Shown piece after piece: positions 1-7,481 of a DNA stretch of 19,551 nt. This DNA is from an uncultured Collinsella sp. (GTDB lineage Bacteria; Actinomycetota; Coriobacteriia; Coriobacteriales; Coriobacteriaceae). The translations under genes and the position numbers were made by a program. Positions within the stretch are counted from its first letter, which is position 1. Each line of letters starts with the position of its first letter. The notes beneath the pieces were generated by a model, which did no database searches, was not told where the DNA came from, and saw only the letters and a program-made list of their open reading frames with translations. The stretch covers positions 1 through 19,551 of the forward strand of contig CABURR010000040.1 in the NCBI GenBank assembly GCA_902493985.1, in the 5' to 3' direction.

Positions 1-179
1 CGTACGCTCTTAAGCAGGCCCGCCTTCATGAGCGGACGAACCAGCTGCTCCAAATACTTTTGTGAAATATGCTCGCGGTCAGCGACCTCGCGAAGGGCAA
101 TCTTGCCTTCGGCATCGCCCAACGCCGCGATATAGATCATCAGTCGGAGGGCATAGCGGCCCTTAGAAGAAATGAGCAT
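1..179 (-). CDS. Rrf2-family transcriptional regulator (IscR/SufR-like), N-terminal part
   Basis: Reading leftward from an ATG at 177-179, the first 59 codons begin MLISSKGRYALRLMIYIAAL and continue with a winged-helix segment containing ALREVADREHISQKYLEQLV. This is the standard start of Rrf2-family regulators: S-x-KGRYAL-x-x-M in helix 1 and the recognition helix IS-x-x-YLEQL. The gene leaves the window before the region where family members that bind an Fe-S cluster carry three Cys, so cluster sensing cannot be judged. A purine-rich ribosome site (revcomp of about 185-192) precedes the ATG. It is divergent from sufC, which for this family suggests control of the suf operon and of itself in response to Fe-S supply. 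The family call is firm; the regulatory role is inferred from position. Confidence 0.9.
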   Translation of the reverse strand, partial: MLISSKGRYALRLMIYIAALGDAEGKIALREVADREHISQKYLEQLVRPLMKAGLLKSV

Positions 180-200
180 ACCTGCCCTTCCATAACGCTG

Positions 201-229
201 GGGACAAACATAACCGATGAATTTGTCCC
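201..229. promoter_or_regulatory. Inverted repeat in leader of the Rrf2 regulator gene (candidate operator)
   Basis: GGGACAAA at 201-208 is matched perfectly by TTTGTCCC at 222-229, with a 13-nt spacer. It sits 20-50 bp upstream of the Rrf2 start codon. That position would suit autoregulation by the divergent regulator, but a leader hairpin is also possible. The symmetry is seen directly; the function is inferred. Confidence 0.5.
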
Positions 230-251
230 ACATCTAGAAAAGTCGAGTGGA

Positions 252-275
252 TTAGTCGGGTTTTCCCTTGACTAA
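252..275. promoter_or_regulatory. Inverted repeat overlapping the suf promoter region (candidate Rrf2 operator)
   Basis: TTAGTC at 252-257 and GACTAA at 270-275 are exact reverse complements, and inside them GGG (258-260) and CCC (265-267) extend the symmetry. A possible -35 (TTGACT, 268-273) lies in the right arm, but no convincing -10 follows at 17 bp. The half-sites resemble the YAGTC/GACTR halves of enterobacterial IscR type 1 sites, but in the opposite order, so equivalence is not claimed. Binding here would plausibly block suf transcription. Confidence 0.5.
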
Positions 276-359
276 CGCCGAACCCATAGTAACTTTATTC
301 CGAGAAGATTCCTAGGGTTTAGTACACCTATGAGTACACCATATACAGAGAGGGACAGC

Positions 360-1160
360 ATGAGCGCAAATCCGCTGCTTTCCATCGAAGGTCTGACCGC
401 CTCCGTGGACGAGAAGACCATCCTCCACAACGTCAACCTTAACGTCGCCGCTGGCGAGACCCACGTGCTGATGGGACCCAACGGCGCCGGCAAGTCCACC
501 CTCGGCCACCTGGTCATGGGCGACCCCGTTTACACGGTCAACGACGGCCGCATCGTCTTTGACGGCCAGGACATCACCGAGCTCACCACCGACAAGCGCT
601 CGCGCGCCGGCCTGTTCCTGAGCTTCCAGGCCCCGGTCGAGATCCCCGGCGTGCCACTGTCGAGCTTTTTGCGCGCCAGCATCGCCGGCCGCCCCGGCCT
701 GGAGATGAAGGGCAAGGAATTCCGCCGTCGCGTCAAGGAGCTCGCGGCCGAGCTCAACATGGATACCGCCTACCTCAACCGCGAGCTGGGCGTAGGTTTC
801 TCGGGCGGCGAGAAAAAGAAGGTCGAGATGCTCCAGCTCCTGCTGCTGCAGCCCAAGCTCGCCATCCTGGACGAAACCGACTCCGGCCTGGACGTCGACG
901 CCCTGTCCACCGTCAGCCACGGCATGGACGCGTATCGCAAGAGCTGCGACGGCTCCATGCTCATCATCACGCACAACACGCGCATTTTGGAGCACCTGGA
1001 TGTCGACCGCGTCCACGTTATGGTCAAGGGCCACATCGTGCGCGAGGACGACGCCTCGCTCATCCCCTGGATCGACAAGAACGGCTTTGAGACCTTCGAG
1101 CGCGAGGCCGCCGAGCAGCGCGCCCAGGCCGAGTCTGCCGCTGCCGAGCAGCAGGCGTAA
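360..1160 (+). CDS. sufC: Fe-S cluster assembly ATPase SufC
   Basis: This is an ABC-type ATPase of 266 aa that powers the cytoplasmic SufBCD scaffold during Fe-S cluster assembly. Visible motifs are Walker A GPNGAGKST (residues 39-47), a Q-loop Gln near 90, signature FSGGEKKK (147-154), Walker B LAILDETDSGLD (167-178) and the H-loop ITHNTR (His205). The ETDSGLD extension after Walker B is a SufC hallmark that separates it from transport ATPases. The ATG at 360 is chosen because GAGAGGGA lies 5 nt upstream; an in-frame ATG at 330 has no good ribosome site. It is the first gene of sufCBDSU and about 12 nt separate it from sufB. The tail from about 248 is Ala/Glu/Gln-rich and probably unstructured. 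Confidence 0.97.
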   Translation: MSANPLLSIEGLTASVDEKTILHNVNLNVAAGETHVLMGPNGAGKSTLGHLVMGDPVYTVNDGRIVFDGQDITELTTDKRSRAGLFLSFQAPVEIPGVPLSSFLRASIAGRPGLEMKGKEFRRRVKELAAELNMDTAYLNRELGVGFSGGEKKKVEMLQLLLLQPKLAILDETDSGLDVDALSTVSHGMDAYRKSCDGSMLIITHNTRILEHLDVDRVHVMVKGHIVREDDASLIPWIDKNGFETFEREAAEQRAQAESAAAEQQA

Positions 1161-1172
1161 AGGGGCGACGCA

Positions 1173-2585
1173 ATGACCAAGAACCGCACCGAGGTCGCGG
1201 ACATCGACCGCAGCCTCTACGACTTCACCTATGGCGAGGAGGGATTCGAGCGCCTCGACGCCGGCATCACGCCCGACATCGTGCGCGAGATCAGCGCCAA
1301 AAAGGACGAGCCGCAGTGGATGCTCGACCTGCGCCTCAAGTCCCTCGAGATCTTCAACCGCTTCCCGGATCCGACGTGGGGCCCCTCCATCGAGGGCCTG
1401 GACATGGATAACATCGTCACCTACGTCAAGCCCAACACCGACCAAAAGCACGACTGGGAGTCGGTGCCCGACGACATCAAGAACACCTTTGAGCGCCTGG
1501 GCATCCCCGAGGCCGAGCGCAGCTACCTGGCAGGCGTCGGCGCGCAGTACGACTCCGAGCTCGTCTACCACAACATGCAGGACACGGCGTCCAAGATGGG
1601 CATCGTCTACTCCGGTATTGAGGAAGCCCTGCACGATCCGCAGTGGGAACCGCTCATCCACGAGAAGTTTATGACGCTCATCCCGCCCACCGACCACAAA
1701 TTTGCGGCCCTGCACGGCGCCGTATGGTCGGGCGGCTCGTTTGTCTACGTGCCCAAGGGCACCAAGCTCGATTTCCCGCTGCAGAGCTACTTCCGCCTTA
1801 ACGCCAAGGGCGCCGGCCAGTTTGAGCACACGCTCATCATCGTCGAGGACGATGCCGACCTGCACTTTATCGAGGGCTGCTCCGCGCCCAAGTACAACGT
1901 GGCCAACCTCCACGCCGGCGCTGTGGAGCTCTTTGTAGGCAAGCGCGCGCACCTGCGCTACTCGACCATCGAGAACTGGTCCAAGAACATGTACAACCTC
2001 AACACCAAGCGTGCGCGCGTGGACGAGGACGGCGACATCGAGTGGATCAGCGGCTCCTTCGGCAGCCACGTGGGCTACCTCTACCCCATGAGCGTGCTCA
2101 ACGGCCGCCGCGCCCGGTCGAGCTTTACCGGCATCACCTTTGCCGGCGCCGGGCAGAACCTCGACACCGGCTGCAAGGTCGTGCTCAACGCGCCCGAGAC
2201 CTCGGCAACCGTCGAGACCAAGGGCATCTCCAAGAGCGGCGGCATCCAGACCTTCCGCAGCTCTATCGTGGCCACGCCGAAGGCCGAGGGCTCCAAGGCA
2301 ACCGTGAGCTGCCAGTCGCTGATGCTCGACGACCAGAGCCGCTCCGACACTATTCCGGCCATGGACATCCGCGCCAAAAACGTCGACATCGGCCACGAGG
2401 CCACCATCGGCCGCATCGGCGACGACAAGGTGTTCTACCTGATGAGCCGCGGTATCTCGGAGGAAGAGGCCCGTACTATGATCGTCAACGGCTTTGCCAA
2501 CCCGGTCTCCAAGGAGCTGCCGCTGGAGTACGCCGTCGAGATGAACAACCTGATCAAGCTCGAGATGGAAGGAGCGATCGGATAA
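1173..2585 (+). CDS. sufB: Fe-S cluster assembly scaffold protein SufB
   Basis: SufB (470 aa) forms the SufBC2D complex and carries the site where the nascent cluster is built. The protein contains the SufB N-terminal block (QWMLDLRLKSLEIF, 48-61), the beta-helix core with HGAVWSGGSFVYVPKG (181-196), and the C-terminal GHEATIGRIGDDKVFYL (407-423) followed by the RGISEEEA helix. Cys380, in the segment ATVSCQSLML, lies where the essential E. coli SufB cysteine (Cys405) occurs; this alignment was made by eye. Length is normal for the family. AAAGGGG precedes the ATG. Its stop overlaps the sufD start (TAATG), which implies translational coupling. Confidence 0.97.
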   Translation: MTKNRTEVADIDRSLYDFTYGEEGFERLDAGITPDIVREISAKKDEPQWMLDLRLKSLEIFNRFPDPTWGPSIEGLDMDNIVTYVKPNTDQKHDWESVPDDIKNTFERLGIPEAERSYLAGVGAQYDSELVYHNMQDTASKMGIVYSGIEEALHDPQWEPLIHEKFMTLIPPTDHKFAALHGAVWSGGSFVYVPKGTKLDFPLQSYFRLNAKGAGQFEHTLIIVEDDADLHFIEGCSAPKYNVANLHAGAVELFVGKRAHLRYSTIENWSKNMYNLNTKRARVDEDGDIEWISGSFGSHVGYLYPMSVLNGRRARSSFTGITFAGAGQNLDTGCKVVLNAPETSATVETKGISKSGGIQTFRSSIVATPKAEGSKATVSCQSLMLDDQSRSDTIPAMDIRAKNVDIGHEATIGRIGDDKVFYLMSRGISEEEARTMIVNGFANPVSKELPLEYAVEMNNLIKLEMEGAIG

Positions 2586-3856
2586 TGAAACAGACCACGA
2601 ACACCGCTGCAACCACGCTCGAGCAGGTCAACGCGATGCCGGCTGCAACTTGGGGCTGGCTGAAGATGAATCAGACCAAGCTCGAGCTCTCTGACGAGCT
2701 TGCCGCCGCTCCCACCGGGGCTGTTGAGGTCGAGGGCTTGGACGAGCAGTTCCGCGGTTCTGCCGACGCCTTCGACACCACCATGGACGCCATGGCCGAG
2801 CGCATCCCCGAGCGCCGCGCCTCCGCGCCCGGGGATGCCGCCGATCGCGCCCGCATCACGCCCGAGACCGAGCTCGACGTGCCCGCCACCTCTGTCTACC
2901 AGGCCGGCGCCATCAAGCTGGAGGAGGAGCTCTCCCCCGCCGAGGCCTTCGAGACTGGCATGGGCGAGGCTGCCTACGCCTACTTGGCCGAGCACGCCAC
3001 CAAGCGCATCGTCATCGATGTGCCCACATACAAGCACGCCATGGTTACCGTGCACGTGAGCGGTGTCGATGCCGCCGCGGCCATCGCCGCCGTCGACGTC
3101 GTCGCCCGTCCGCAGGCAACGCTCGACCTTGCCATCGCGCTGGACTCCCCCGTTGCCGGCCAAGGCGTCGTGGGCTCCGTGCTACGCGTGTGCGCCCACG
3201 AGTACGCCACCGTCAACGTAACCTGCACGCAGACGCTCGATGACAGCTGGATCGCACTCGACGACACCGGCCTGTTCCTGGACGAGGGCGCGCGCGTCAA
3301 CGTGCAACACACCGTCCTGGGTGCCGGCGCCAGCGCCACCGGCCTTGCCGGCGATCTGTTGGGCGATACCGCCAAGGTCACCATCGATACTGACTACCTT
3401 GGCGCCCGCGAGCAGGTGCGCGACTTTAACTACGAGCTGCGCCACCGCGGTCGCAAGACCGAGTGCGAGATCGACGCCAACGGCGTACTGACCGGCACGT
3501 CCAAGAAGGTCTACCGCGGCACCATCGACCTCGTGCACGGCTGCAAGGGTGCCGTCGGCACCGAGCGCGAAACCGTGCTGTTGGCCAACAAGGGCGTCGA
3601 CAACAAGACCGTCCCCGTCATTCTCTGCGACGAGGACGACGTTGCCGGCAACCACGGCGCCACCATCGGTCACGTCCGCGACGAGCAACTGTTCTACCTC
3701 GCCTGCCGAGGCCTTGACCAAAACGCCGCCGAGGACCTGTTCATCCGCGCCAAGCTGGAGGACGCCGCGCTTTCCGCCACCGACGAGCGCACCCGCGCCG
3801 CCGTCGTCCGCCTGGGCAACAACCTGATCGACAACTTTGAAGAGGAGCTCGCATGA
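2585..3856 (+). CDS. sufD: Fe-S cluster assembly protein SufD
   Basis: SufD (423 aa) is a paralogue of SufB and its partner in the SufBC2D scaffold. The N-terminal third is divergent and Ala-rich. The C-terminal half has the recognisable beta-helix and the block CDEDDVAGNHGATIGHV (348-364) followed by RDEQLFYLACRGL. His357 sits where the cluster-site histidine of E. coli SufD (His360) is expected. The open frame extends far upstream inside sufB, but the ATG at 2585 overlaps the sufB stop by one base and gives a SufD of normal length. A ribosome site, GAAGGAG, lies in the end of sufB. Its stop overlaps the sufS start (ATGA). Confidence 0.95.
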   Translation: MKQTTNTAATTLEQVNAMPAATWGWLKMNQTKLELSDELAAAPTGAVEVEGLDEQFRGSADAFDTTMDAMAERIPERRASAPGDAADRARITPETELDVPATSVYQAGAIKLEEELSPAEAFETGMGEAAYAYLAEHATKRIVIDVPTYKHAMVTVHVSGVDAAAAIAAVDVVARPQATLDLAIALDSPVAGQGVVGSVLRVCAHEYATVNVTCTQTLDDSWIALDDTGLFLDEGARVNVQHTVLGAGASATGLAGDLLGDTAKVTIDTDYLGAREQVRDFNYELRHRGRKTECEIDANGVLTGTSKKVYRGTIDLVHGCKGAVGTERETVLLANKGVDNKTVPVILCDEDDVAGNHGATIGHVRDEQLFYLACRGLDQNAAEDLFIRAKLEDAALSATDERTRAAVVRLGNNLIDNFEEELA

Positions 3857-5178
3857 TCGACACCGAGCACGTTAAATGCGACACCTGTACTGCCCCCGAA
3901 CCCATGGAGCTCGACGCCAGCGACGAGGCTTCGCGCGGCTGGCCCACCGTGGACATAGAGACTAATCCCTACAAGGCGCAGTTCCCGCTGTTCCAGCAGC
4001 ACCCCGAGATCGCCTTCCTCGATAGTGCCGCCACCGCGCAGCGTCCTGCCTGTGTGCTCGACGCCGAGCGCGACTTCTACCAGCGCATGAACGCCAACCC
4101 TCTGCGCGGCCTGTACTCGCTGTCCGTCGAGGCCACTGAGGCTATCGCGAAGGTGCGCCAGCAGATCGCCGACCTCATCGGCGCTGCCCAGGCCAACGAG
4201 GTCGTCTTCACCCGCAACACGAGCGAGTCGCTCAACCTGGTCGCCAAGAGCTTTGCGCCCACAGTGCTCAAACCGGGCGACGAGGTCGTCATCACCATCA
4301 TGGAGCACCACTCCAACCTGATTCCGTGGCAGCAGGTCTGCCGCGAGACCGGCGCCAAGCTCGTCTACCTCTACCCCACCAAGACCGGTCAGCTCACCAC
4401 CGAGGAGGTTCTTGCCAAGGTTGGTCCCAAGACCAAGATTCTGGCCGTGGGTCAGGTCTCCAACGTGTTGGGAGTCGAGAACCCAGTCAAGAACCTCGGC
4501 AAGCTCGTGCACAAGTATGGCGGCTATCTGGTCGTCGACGGTGCGCAGTCGCTGCCGCACATGCCGGTCGATGTGGCCGACCTGGGCGCCGACTTCTTTG
4601 CCTTTAGCGCACACAAGGCTATGGGCCCCATGGGCATCGGCGTGCTGTGGGGCAAGATGGACCTGCTCAACGCCATGCCGCCCATGCTCACCGGCGGCGA
4701 GATGATCGACTCTGTTACCGAGCAGGACGCCGTCTGGGCGCCCGTTCCCGAGAAATTCGAGGCCGGCACACAGGACGCCGCCGGCATCTTCGCCACGGGT
4801 GCGGCACTCGACTACCTGGTCAACACGGTGGGTTACGAGAACATCCAGGCACGCGAGCAGGCACTCGTCCACTACCTGATGGGCGAGCTCATGCAGCTCG
4901 ACTTTGTCCAGATCATCGGCTCCATCTATTGGGACAACCACCACGGCGTTGTGAGCTTTAACGTCCGCGGCATCCACCCGCACGACGTCGCGAGCATCAT
5001 GGACATGGACGGCGTCTGCATCCGCGCCGGTCACCACTGTGCACAGCCGCTGCTCACCTGGCTGGGCGTCGAGAACCTTGCCTGCTGCCGCGCCAGCGTG
5101 GCCTTCTACAACGACAAGGCCGACATTGACAAGTTCATCGCCGGCCTGCATCACGTTTGGAGCACGTTCAATGGGTAA
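3853..5178 (+). CDS. sufS: SufS cysteine desulfurase
   Basis: This is a PLP enzyme of 441 aa that converts cysteine to alanine and a protein persulfide for cluster assembly. The PLP Schiff-base lysine is Lys255 in FSAHKAMGPMGIGVLWG, the cofactor Asp is in VVDGAQS (227-233), and the catalytic cysteine is Cys396 in RAGHHCAQP, the group II (SufS) form of the loop. Residues 1-45 precede the usual SufS start (FPLFQQHPEIAFLDSAA). They hold a C-x-x-C motif (Cys9, Cys12) in an acidic linker, which is not standard for the family. The ATG overlaps the sufD stop by 4 nt. SufU is the next gene, as in Gram-positive SufS-SufU pairs. Confidence 0.96.
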   Translation: MIDTEHVKCDTCTAPEPMELDASDEASRGWPTVDIETNPYKAQFPLFQQHPEIAFLDSAATAQRPACVLDAERDFYQRMNANPLRGLYSLSVEATEAIAKVRQQIADLIGAAQANEVVFTRNTSESLNLVAKSFAPTVLKPGDEVVITIMEHHSNLIPWQQVCRETGAKLVYLYPTKTGQLTTEEVLAKVGPKTKILAVGQVSNVLGVENPVKNLGKLVHKYGGYLVVDGAQSLPHMPVDVADLGADFFAFSAHKAMGPMGIGVLWGKMDLLNAMPPMLTGGEMIDSVTEQDAVWAPVPEKFEAGTQDAAGIFATGAALDYLVNTVGYENIQAREQALVHYLMGELMQLDFVQIIGSIYWDNHHGVVSFNVRGIHPHDVASIMDMDGVCIRAGHHCAQPLLTWLGVENLACCRASVAFYNDKADIDKFIAGLHHVWSTFNG

Positions 5179-5605
5179 TCTGTACACCTCCACCACATTT
5201 ATGGAGCACAACTCGCACCCCGACTACAAGTACGAGATGGATGCTCCCACGCACGAGCACGACGGCATCAACCCCAGCTGCGGAGACGAGCTCACTCTGC
5301 AGCTGCGTGTCGAGAACAACGTGATCGAGGAGGCCTCCTTTACCGGCCACGGCTGCGCCATCAGCCAGGCCAGTGCCGACATCATGGCCGATCTCATCAC
5401 CGGCGAGACCGTCGAGGAAGCTCGCCGCCTGGCAGAGCTCTTCCTCGCCATGATCCGCGGCGAGAAGCTCTCCGAGGAGGACCTGGAAGACCTGGACGAA
5501 GTCGCCCAGCTCCAGGACATCTCGCACATGCCCGCCCGCGTCAAATGCGCCGAGCTCGCCTGGCGCACCCTCGACGGCATGCTCGAGGGGCAAACAAACC
5601 AGTAG
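5171..5605 (+). CDS. sufU: SufU zinc-dependent sulfurtransferase
   Basis: SufU (144 aa) belongs to the NifU-N fold and, in Gram-positive systems, binds Zn and accepts sulfur from the SufS catalytic cysteine. The ligand set is present: Cys37 and Asp39 in NPSCGDEL, Cys62 in GHGCAISQAS, and Cys126 in ARVKCAELAW. The insert between the second and third Cys is the length expected of SufU rather than of IscU. The ATG at 5171 overlaps the end of sufS by 8 nt and has GGAG 8 nt upstream. A later ATG at 5201 is possible but has weaker support. It is the last gene before the operon terminator. Confidence 0.94.
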   Translation: MGNLYTSTTFMEHNSHPDYKYEMDAPTHEHDGINPSCGDELTLQLRVENNVIEEASFTGHGCAISQASADIMADLITGETVEEARRLAELFLAMIRGEKLSEEDLEDLDEVAQLQDISHMPARVKCAELAWRTLDGMLEGQTNQ

Positions 5606-5637
5606 TTTATGCCCCGAATCCAAGGTTTTTGATTGCC

Positions 5638-5668
5638 GAGCCGCCCGATACGGGCGGCTCTGTTTTTA
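5638..5668 (+). terminator. Rho-independent terminator of the suf operon
   Basis: A perfect 10-bp GC-rich stem (GAGCCGCCCG at 5638-5647, CGGGCGGCTC at 5651-5660) with a 3-nt ATA loop is followed by TGTTTTT. It begins 33 nt after the sufU stop. Confidence 0.92.
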
Positions 5669-5711
5669 CCTAATGAGCGCGAACGCACAAAGTCCGCGCG
5701 TCCGGCGCCCC

Positions 5712-5900
5712 GTCTGGCATTTGCCACACAGCCAGACACGAACACGGGCGTTTTCCACAGCACCAAAGGCCTGCGGCAGGACCCCGGGCCCGCCAAGCAA
5801 TGCGCCAAGCCCCGTTCTGCGAAGCTCCGACTCGCTTCGCGCCTACCGCAGGCGGGTCCCATAGGGAGCGGCGTGCATTTTTGCGAGTATTCAGCACGCC
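5712..5900. other. Hairpin-rich intergenic element, no gene seen
   Basis: The gap 5606-6265 holds no convincing gene. From 5712 to 5900 it contains several perfect inverted repeats: GTCTGGC/GCCAGAC (5712-5718, 5731-5737); the tight palindrome CCTGCGGCAGG (5770-5780); GCCTGCGG/CCGCAGGC (5769-5776, 5846-5853) enclosing GCGAAGC/GCTTCGC (5819-5825, 5834-5840); and GGCGTGC/GCACGCC (5870-5876, 5894-5900). This density suggests a structured RNA or a dispersed palindromic element. Strand and function are unknown. From 5930 to 5990 the sequence is AT-rich with nothing recognisable. Confidence 0.45.
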
Positions 5901-6060
5901 AAGCTGTGTGTATACGCATCGAAAGCGTTAATCAACGTCTTTAGGCGCATATATATTGTGTTTTAGAACAAGCATCGCGGTCTGACGGGACGCAGGCACG
6001 TGCTTCGGGGGCGCAACGGCGGGGATCAATAGCTTCGGGGTCCGCATGTTGCAAGATTGC

Positions 6061-6077
6061 GTCGGTGCCGACAGCAC
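6061..6077. repeat. Small REP-like palindrome downstream of the transposase gene
   Basis: GTCGG at 6061-6065 pairs with CCGAC at 6068-6072 across a TG loop, and GGTGC/GCACC overlaps it. It lies about 190 bp past the stop of the minus-strand REP-associated-type transposase, where such enzymes often have target palindromes. A single copy in this window is weak evidence. Confidence 0.25.
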
Positions 6078-6265
6078 CACGATGCTGAAAACTCCGTTTT
6101 TTGCACGGCGCAGACGGGGGTAGGCACGGGCAAACCCGGACTGAGCCGTTATTTTATGCAAGATGGCGATTGTTCTATGCATATTAAGAAGTGCAGTTAC
6201 CTCACCAAGCTTTTGAACGCTGGTTGCGGCGTATGGACGACCCCAGCTGCGGTGAAAAGGCGACC

Positions 6266-7078
6266 TTACATCACGTTTCCGCCAGCCCGCATCGCCGTTC
6301 GCGCGCGGGCGCGCACGATACGAGAGACGGTACTTTTGCCAATCCCGGTATACCGCTCAATCTGGCGCACCGTAAAGCCGGCATTGTTCAATCCAACAAT
6401 AACAGTATCGCGCTGCGCCGGCGGTGCAGTTTTAACCCCGTTGAGCGGAACCCCGAGACTCTTCGCCAACTTGCCGGCAAAGGCATTGCGTTCCCACTCT
6501 GTCTCTTTCATATCGCACAGCGCTGGCTTGCTGCCGTCGGGCGTCGAAAGCGAATAGGCAATAAAGCCCTCGGCAGAACCAAAAAGCTCAAGCACGCAAG
6601 AAGGATCAGAAAATCCCCTCGCGACATCAGCCGCGTCACCGTCGTAAGCGCACAAATGCTCCGCAAAGCTACTCCAGGGATAACGCTCGATTAGGCTAAC
6701 GCCCACCTCCTGCGGATCGGCGTGTACGGAGCGAATAGCCTCCATCACCTGCCAATCGGTATCGAGCGAACGCCGGTCAAAACGGTTCTGGAACAGATGG
6801 CCTGTGCGCCCCGTGCGTTTATTGAACCGCCGCGCGTACGTCAAAAGCAACCGGTGCATCGCCGCGCTCATCCTGTCCTCGTAATCTGTAAGCACCAAAT
6901 GCACGTGATTGCCCATAAGGCACCAAGCGATAACCGTCACACCCTCCTCGCGGCAGCACTCGCGCATCAGCTCCAAAAACTCCCACCGGTCCTCATCGCC
7001 CTCAAAGATGAGCTGCTTGCCCGTACCGCGGGCACAGACATGGTAAAAGCCGGTAACCGTTCTCCAAACGCGCTGCAT
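6266..7078 (-). CDS. REP-associated tyrosine transposase-like protein (Y1/HUH, TnpA_REP family)
   Basis: A 270-aa single-domain HUH nuclease. The metal-binding motif is GNHVHLVL (His58 and His60), the likely nucleophile is Tyr81 in LLLTYARRFN, and the block GRTGHLFQNRF (90-100) plus YPWSSF (133-138) is characteristic of RAYT proteins. Such enzymes nick and join single-stranded DNA at REP palindromes and are usually domesticated single-copy genes without terminal repeats. The C-terminus (about 222-260) carries an added helix-turn-helix-like segment, TVRQIERYTGIGKSTVSRIV, found in some family members. GGGAG lies about 5 nt before the ATG. No neighbouring gene is co-oriented. The frame is intact, so it is probably functional. 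Confidence 0.9.
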   Translation of the reverse strand: MQRVWRTVTGFYHVCARGTGKQLIFEGDEDRWEFLELMRECCREEGVTVIAWCLMGNHVHLVLTDYEDRMSAAMHRLLLTYARRFNKRTGRTGHLFQNRFDRRSLDTDWQVMEAIRSVHADPQEVGVSLIERYPWSSFAEHLCAYDGDAADVARGFSDPSCVLELFGSAEGFIAYSLSTPDGSKPALCDMKETEWERNAFAGKLAKSLGVPLNGVKTAPPAQRDTVIVGLNNAGFTVRQIERYTGIGKSTVSRIVRARARTAMRAGGNVM

Positions 7079-7202
7079 GGCGCTCCCTTCGCCGGGATCT
7101 GCTTGCCATCCAATACAGCACGATTGAAGCGTGCCATCAAATCATTCACGCAAAACAATACACTCGCGCGGCCAAAGGCAGTAATCAGGCGGCGAATGGC
7201 AC

Positions 7203-7229
7203 CGTTGCAACAGGTCAACCCCTGCAACG
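7203..7229. other. Inverted repeat in the gap between transposase and NifU-like genes
   Basis: CGTTGCA at 7203-7209 and TGCAACG at 7223-7229 form a perfect 7-bp inverted repeat with a 13-nt loop. It sits upstream of the transposase start (minus strand) and of the plus-strand cassette promoter. No T-run follows on either strand, so it is not a clear terminator. Otherwise 7079-7380 shows nothing I can name. Confidence 0.3.
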
Positions 7230-7382
7230 CTTACAAGAGCTGACCAAAAGCTTGCCAAAGACGGACCCCCTCTACGGAAGTTCGCGACCACAGAACATAG
7301 CGTTAAACCGTTTCAATTAAAACTTCCGGACTTCTCGCTACGAAAACTGAGCCGTTCGCCGAATATTCCGTGCATTTCGCGG

Positions 7383-7410
7383 TATTATAGGGACTGCATG
7401 TCATGTCCCT
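7383..7410 (+). promoter_or_regulatory. Candidate -10 with overlapping palindromic operator upstream of the NifU-like gene
   Basis: TATTAT at 7383-7388 is a good -10 candidate; no convincing -35 is visible 16-18 bp upstream, which suggests an activated promoter. Directly on the expected start site is AGGGAC (7389-7394), 10 nt, then GTCCCT (7405-7410), an exact inverted repeat. A second small hairpin, CCCTT-tcg-AAGGG, follows at 7407-7419. The implied leader to the ATG at 7482 is about 85-90 nt. Confidence 0.45.
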
Positions 7411-7481
7411 TTCGAAGGGTCGCCCGGCAATCGCCAGCCACGACCCCCAGACGGGACGCCAACACGATAGAGAGGAGAGGC

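Noticed and set aside
312..2612. A 766-codon open frame on the minus strand opposite sufC and sufB
   Set aside because: It is a mirror of GC-rich codons; the plus-strand frames encode clear SufC and SufB with ribosome sites, while the antisense protein shows only Val/Leu/Ala/Asp-rich sequence with no domain.
3694..5211. A 505-codon minus-strand frame opposite sufS
   Set aside because: It is antisense to a clear cysteine desulfurase and has no motif of its own.
5633..6182. Several small open frames after the suf terminator
   Set aside because: They run through palindromes, lack ribosome sites and have compositions rich in Arg/Pro typical of chance frames.
6967..7227. An 86-codon minus-strand frame overlapping the transposase start
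   Set aside because: It overlaps the RAYT coding region in another frame, has no recognisable domain and no ribosome site.
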